Shown here: one piece after another, positions 12,183 through 12,970 of the stretch
How positions within the stretch are numbered: the first letter of the stretch is position 1
Layout of the letters: each line of letters opens with the position of its first letter
NCBI GenBank assembly: GCA_049509675.1
Contig: JBEKZQ010000155.1
Location: 1 to 12,970, forward strand
Reading direction: 5' to 3'
Source: JBEKZQ01 sp049509675
GTDB lineage: Bacteria; Planctomycetota; Planctomycetia; Pirellulales; Thermoguttaceae
Length of the DNA stretch: 12,970 nt
Notes under the pieces: generated by a model
Told to the model about the DNA's origin: nothing
Seen by the model: only the letters and a program-made list of their open reading frames with translations
Databases searched by the model: none
Translations under genes and position numbers: made by a program

Positions 12183-12970
12183 GAGCTGGACTTTTGCGAA
12201 ATGGCGGAAGGGCTCCACGAGTAATCCCCCTCTCCCGCCCGTCGCAGGCGACGGGATGGGAGAGGGCCGGGGTGAGGGGATGTTTTCGCAATTCCCCCTC
12301 ACCCTAACCCTCTCCCGGAGGGCGAGGGGACCTTGTATCGCGTTGCTCGTCGGCTTGGCTCTGGCCCTGTGGCCGGCGCCGGCCCTGGCAATGCATATCC
12401 CGGAGAACGGTATCCCGATATCGTGGGCCGGACTATGGTTCCTGGTCGCCGCCCCCATGGTCTTCTGGGGCCTCAAGACCATCAACCGCCGCCGCGCCGC
12501 CGAACCGCGCTACATGGTCCTGGTGGCCCTGGTCGGATCGGCCATCTTCGTCATCTCCTGCATGCCCGTGCCGATTCCCATCGCCAAGAGTTGTTCGCAC
12601 CCTTGCGGCACGGGACTGGGCGCGGTGTTGATCGGTCCCGGGCCGACCATCGTCGTGGCGAGCATCGCCCTGCTGTTGCAGGCGCTATTGCTCTGCCACG
12701 GTGGACTGACCACGTGGGGCGCCAACATCGTATCGATGGGCGTGGTCGGCGCCCTAACCGGCTACGTTGTTTTCCGCGTATTCCGCCGTATCGGTGCGCC
12801 GGTCTTCCTGGCCGCGTTCCTGGCCGGCGTGCTCTCGGATTGGGCCACGTACGCGACAACCACCTTCGAGCTATCGACCGACTGGCTAGGCGACAGCTTA
12901 TTTTGGCACCAGTTCGCCATCATCGGGGTTTCTTTCGTGCCCACGCAGCTTCCGCTGGGAATCGCCGAGG
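12172..12970 (+). CDS. cbiM: CbiM, substrate-binding membrane component of a cobalt ECF transporter, 3' end cut off by window edge
   Basis: The frame is open from ATG 12172 to the window end (266 codons). The hallmark is MHIPENG (residues 74-80). In CbiM the mature N-terminus, Met-His-Ile, inserts into the protein and binds cobalt. It is preceded by a hydrophobic signal segment, CIALLVGLALALWPAPALA (55-73), consistent with cleavage just before Met74. Several membrane segments follow, including CSHPCGTGLGAVLIGPGPT and LLCHGGLTTWGANIVSMGVVG, which are typical of the family. Residues about 19-53 are encoded by family B repeats. ATG 12172 follows GGAG (12163-12166) and overlaps the previous stop. 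ATG 12280 (Met37), inside the repeat and preceded by GGGGTGAGGGG, would give a more normal 37-residue signal peptide. CbiN, CbiQ and CbiO partners are expected downstream but not seen. Confidence 0.92.
   Translation, partial: MGNKSWTFAKWRKGSTSNPPLPPVAGDGMGEGRGEGMFSQFPLTLTLSRRARGPCIALLVGLALALWPAPALAMHIPENGIPISWAGLWFLVAAPMVFWGLKTINRRRAAEPRYMVLVALVGSAIFVISCMPVPIPIAKSCSHPCGTGLGAVLIGPGPTIVVASIALLLQALLLCHGGLTTWGANIVSMGVVGALTGYVVFRVFRRIGAPVFLAAFLAGVLSDWATYATTTFELSTDWLGDSLFWHQFAIIGVSFVPTQLPLGIAE
12226..12279. repeat. Hairpin repeat family B in cbiM, long-stem copy
   Basis: CCCTCTCCC (12228-12236) pairs with GGGAGAGGG (12258-12266), and inside it CCCGTCGC (12238-12245) pairs with GCGACGGG (12248-12255) around an AG loop. 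The usual CCGGGGTGAGGGG tail follows. It is the opposite orientation of the copy at 6428-6466 and lies in frame in the cbiM leader. Confidence 0.88.
12294..12330. repeat. Hairpin repeat family B in cbiM, inverted copy
   Basis: CCCCCTCACCCTAACCCTC begins the unit, followed by the stem CCCTCTCCC (12308-12316) and GGGCGAGGG (12320-12328), with one mismatch. It faces the preceding copy tail to tail with only 14 nt between them. The same paired layout occurs within cobD. Confidence 0.85.

Noticed and set aside
5334..12330. The scattered repeats as a CRISPR array
   Set aside because: Copies are kilobases apart in both orientations, with no regular spacers and no cas genes.

Overview
The window is GC-rich bacterial DNA that carries most of an adenosylcobalamin (vitamin B12) biosynthesis operon on the + strand. 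It begins with a cobalamin riboswitch, and the last gene runs off the right edge. The genes fit an anaerobic-type, early-cobalt-insertion pathway: CbiX cobaltochelatase, CbiC-type methylmutase, CbiA, CbiP, CbiB and the CbiM cobalt transporter component. Short stop-free palindromic repeats are scattered through the coding sequence. From memory these resemble repeats common in Planctomycetes of the Pirellulales type, so that is my best guess for the source. It is a guess from repeat style and GC content, with no marker gene to confirm it.

Layout. Positions 1-1499 hold three leftward genes: a truncated secreted protein (1-306), a DMT/EamA-family permease (335-1231) and a 57-residue membrane microprotein (1326-1499). 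Positions 1500-1836 are a divergent control region with a small palindrome, a 13-bp tandem repeat, a sigma70-like promoter (TTGACA, 18 bp, TATGCT) and a cobalamin riboswitch whose 3' hairpin covers the ribosome binding site of the first gene. The rightward operon follows: cobC (phosphatase), cobU, cobT, cobS, a cobD-cbiP fused reading frame, cbiB, cobO, cbiA, a cbiX-cbiC fusion and cbiM (incomplete at the right edge).

How the genes work together. CbiM imports cobalt. CbiX inserts it into sirohydrochlorin and the CbiC domain performs the late ring methyl shift. CbiA and CbiP amidate the ring, and CobO adenosylates it. The CobD domain makes aminopropanol phosphate, which CbiB attaches. CobU, CobT, CobS and CobC then activate cobinamide, make alpha-ribazole and join the two. 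The mid-pathway ring methylases are absent and may lie downstream. Nearly every gene junction is a 4-nt ATGA, TTGA or GTGA overlap, which implies translational coupling.

The most unusual aspect is repeat invasion. At least four kinds of short hairpin repeats sit inside or between the genes and almost always keep the reading frame open. They give CobU a new tail, add about 70 residues inside the CobD fold, weld CobD to CbiP, lengthen the CbiA interdomain linker, add 41 codons to the CbiA amidotransferase domain and rewrite the N-terminus of CbiM. At the cobS-cobD junction a nested palindrome is flanked by a 51-bp duplication whose copies differ only at silent positions.
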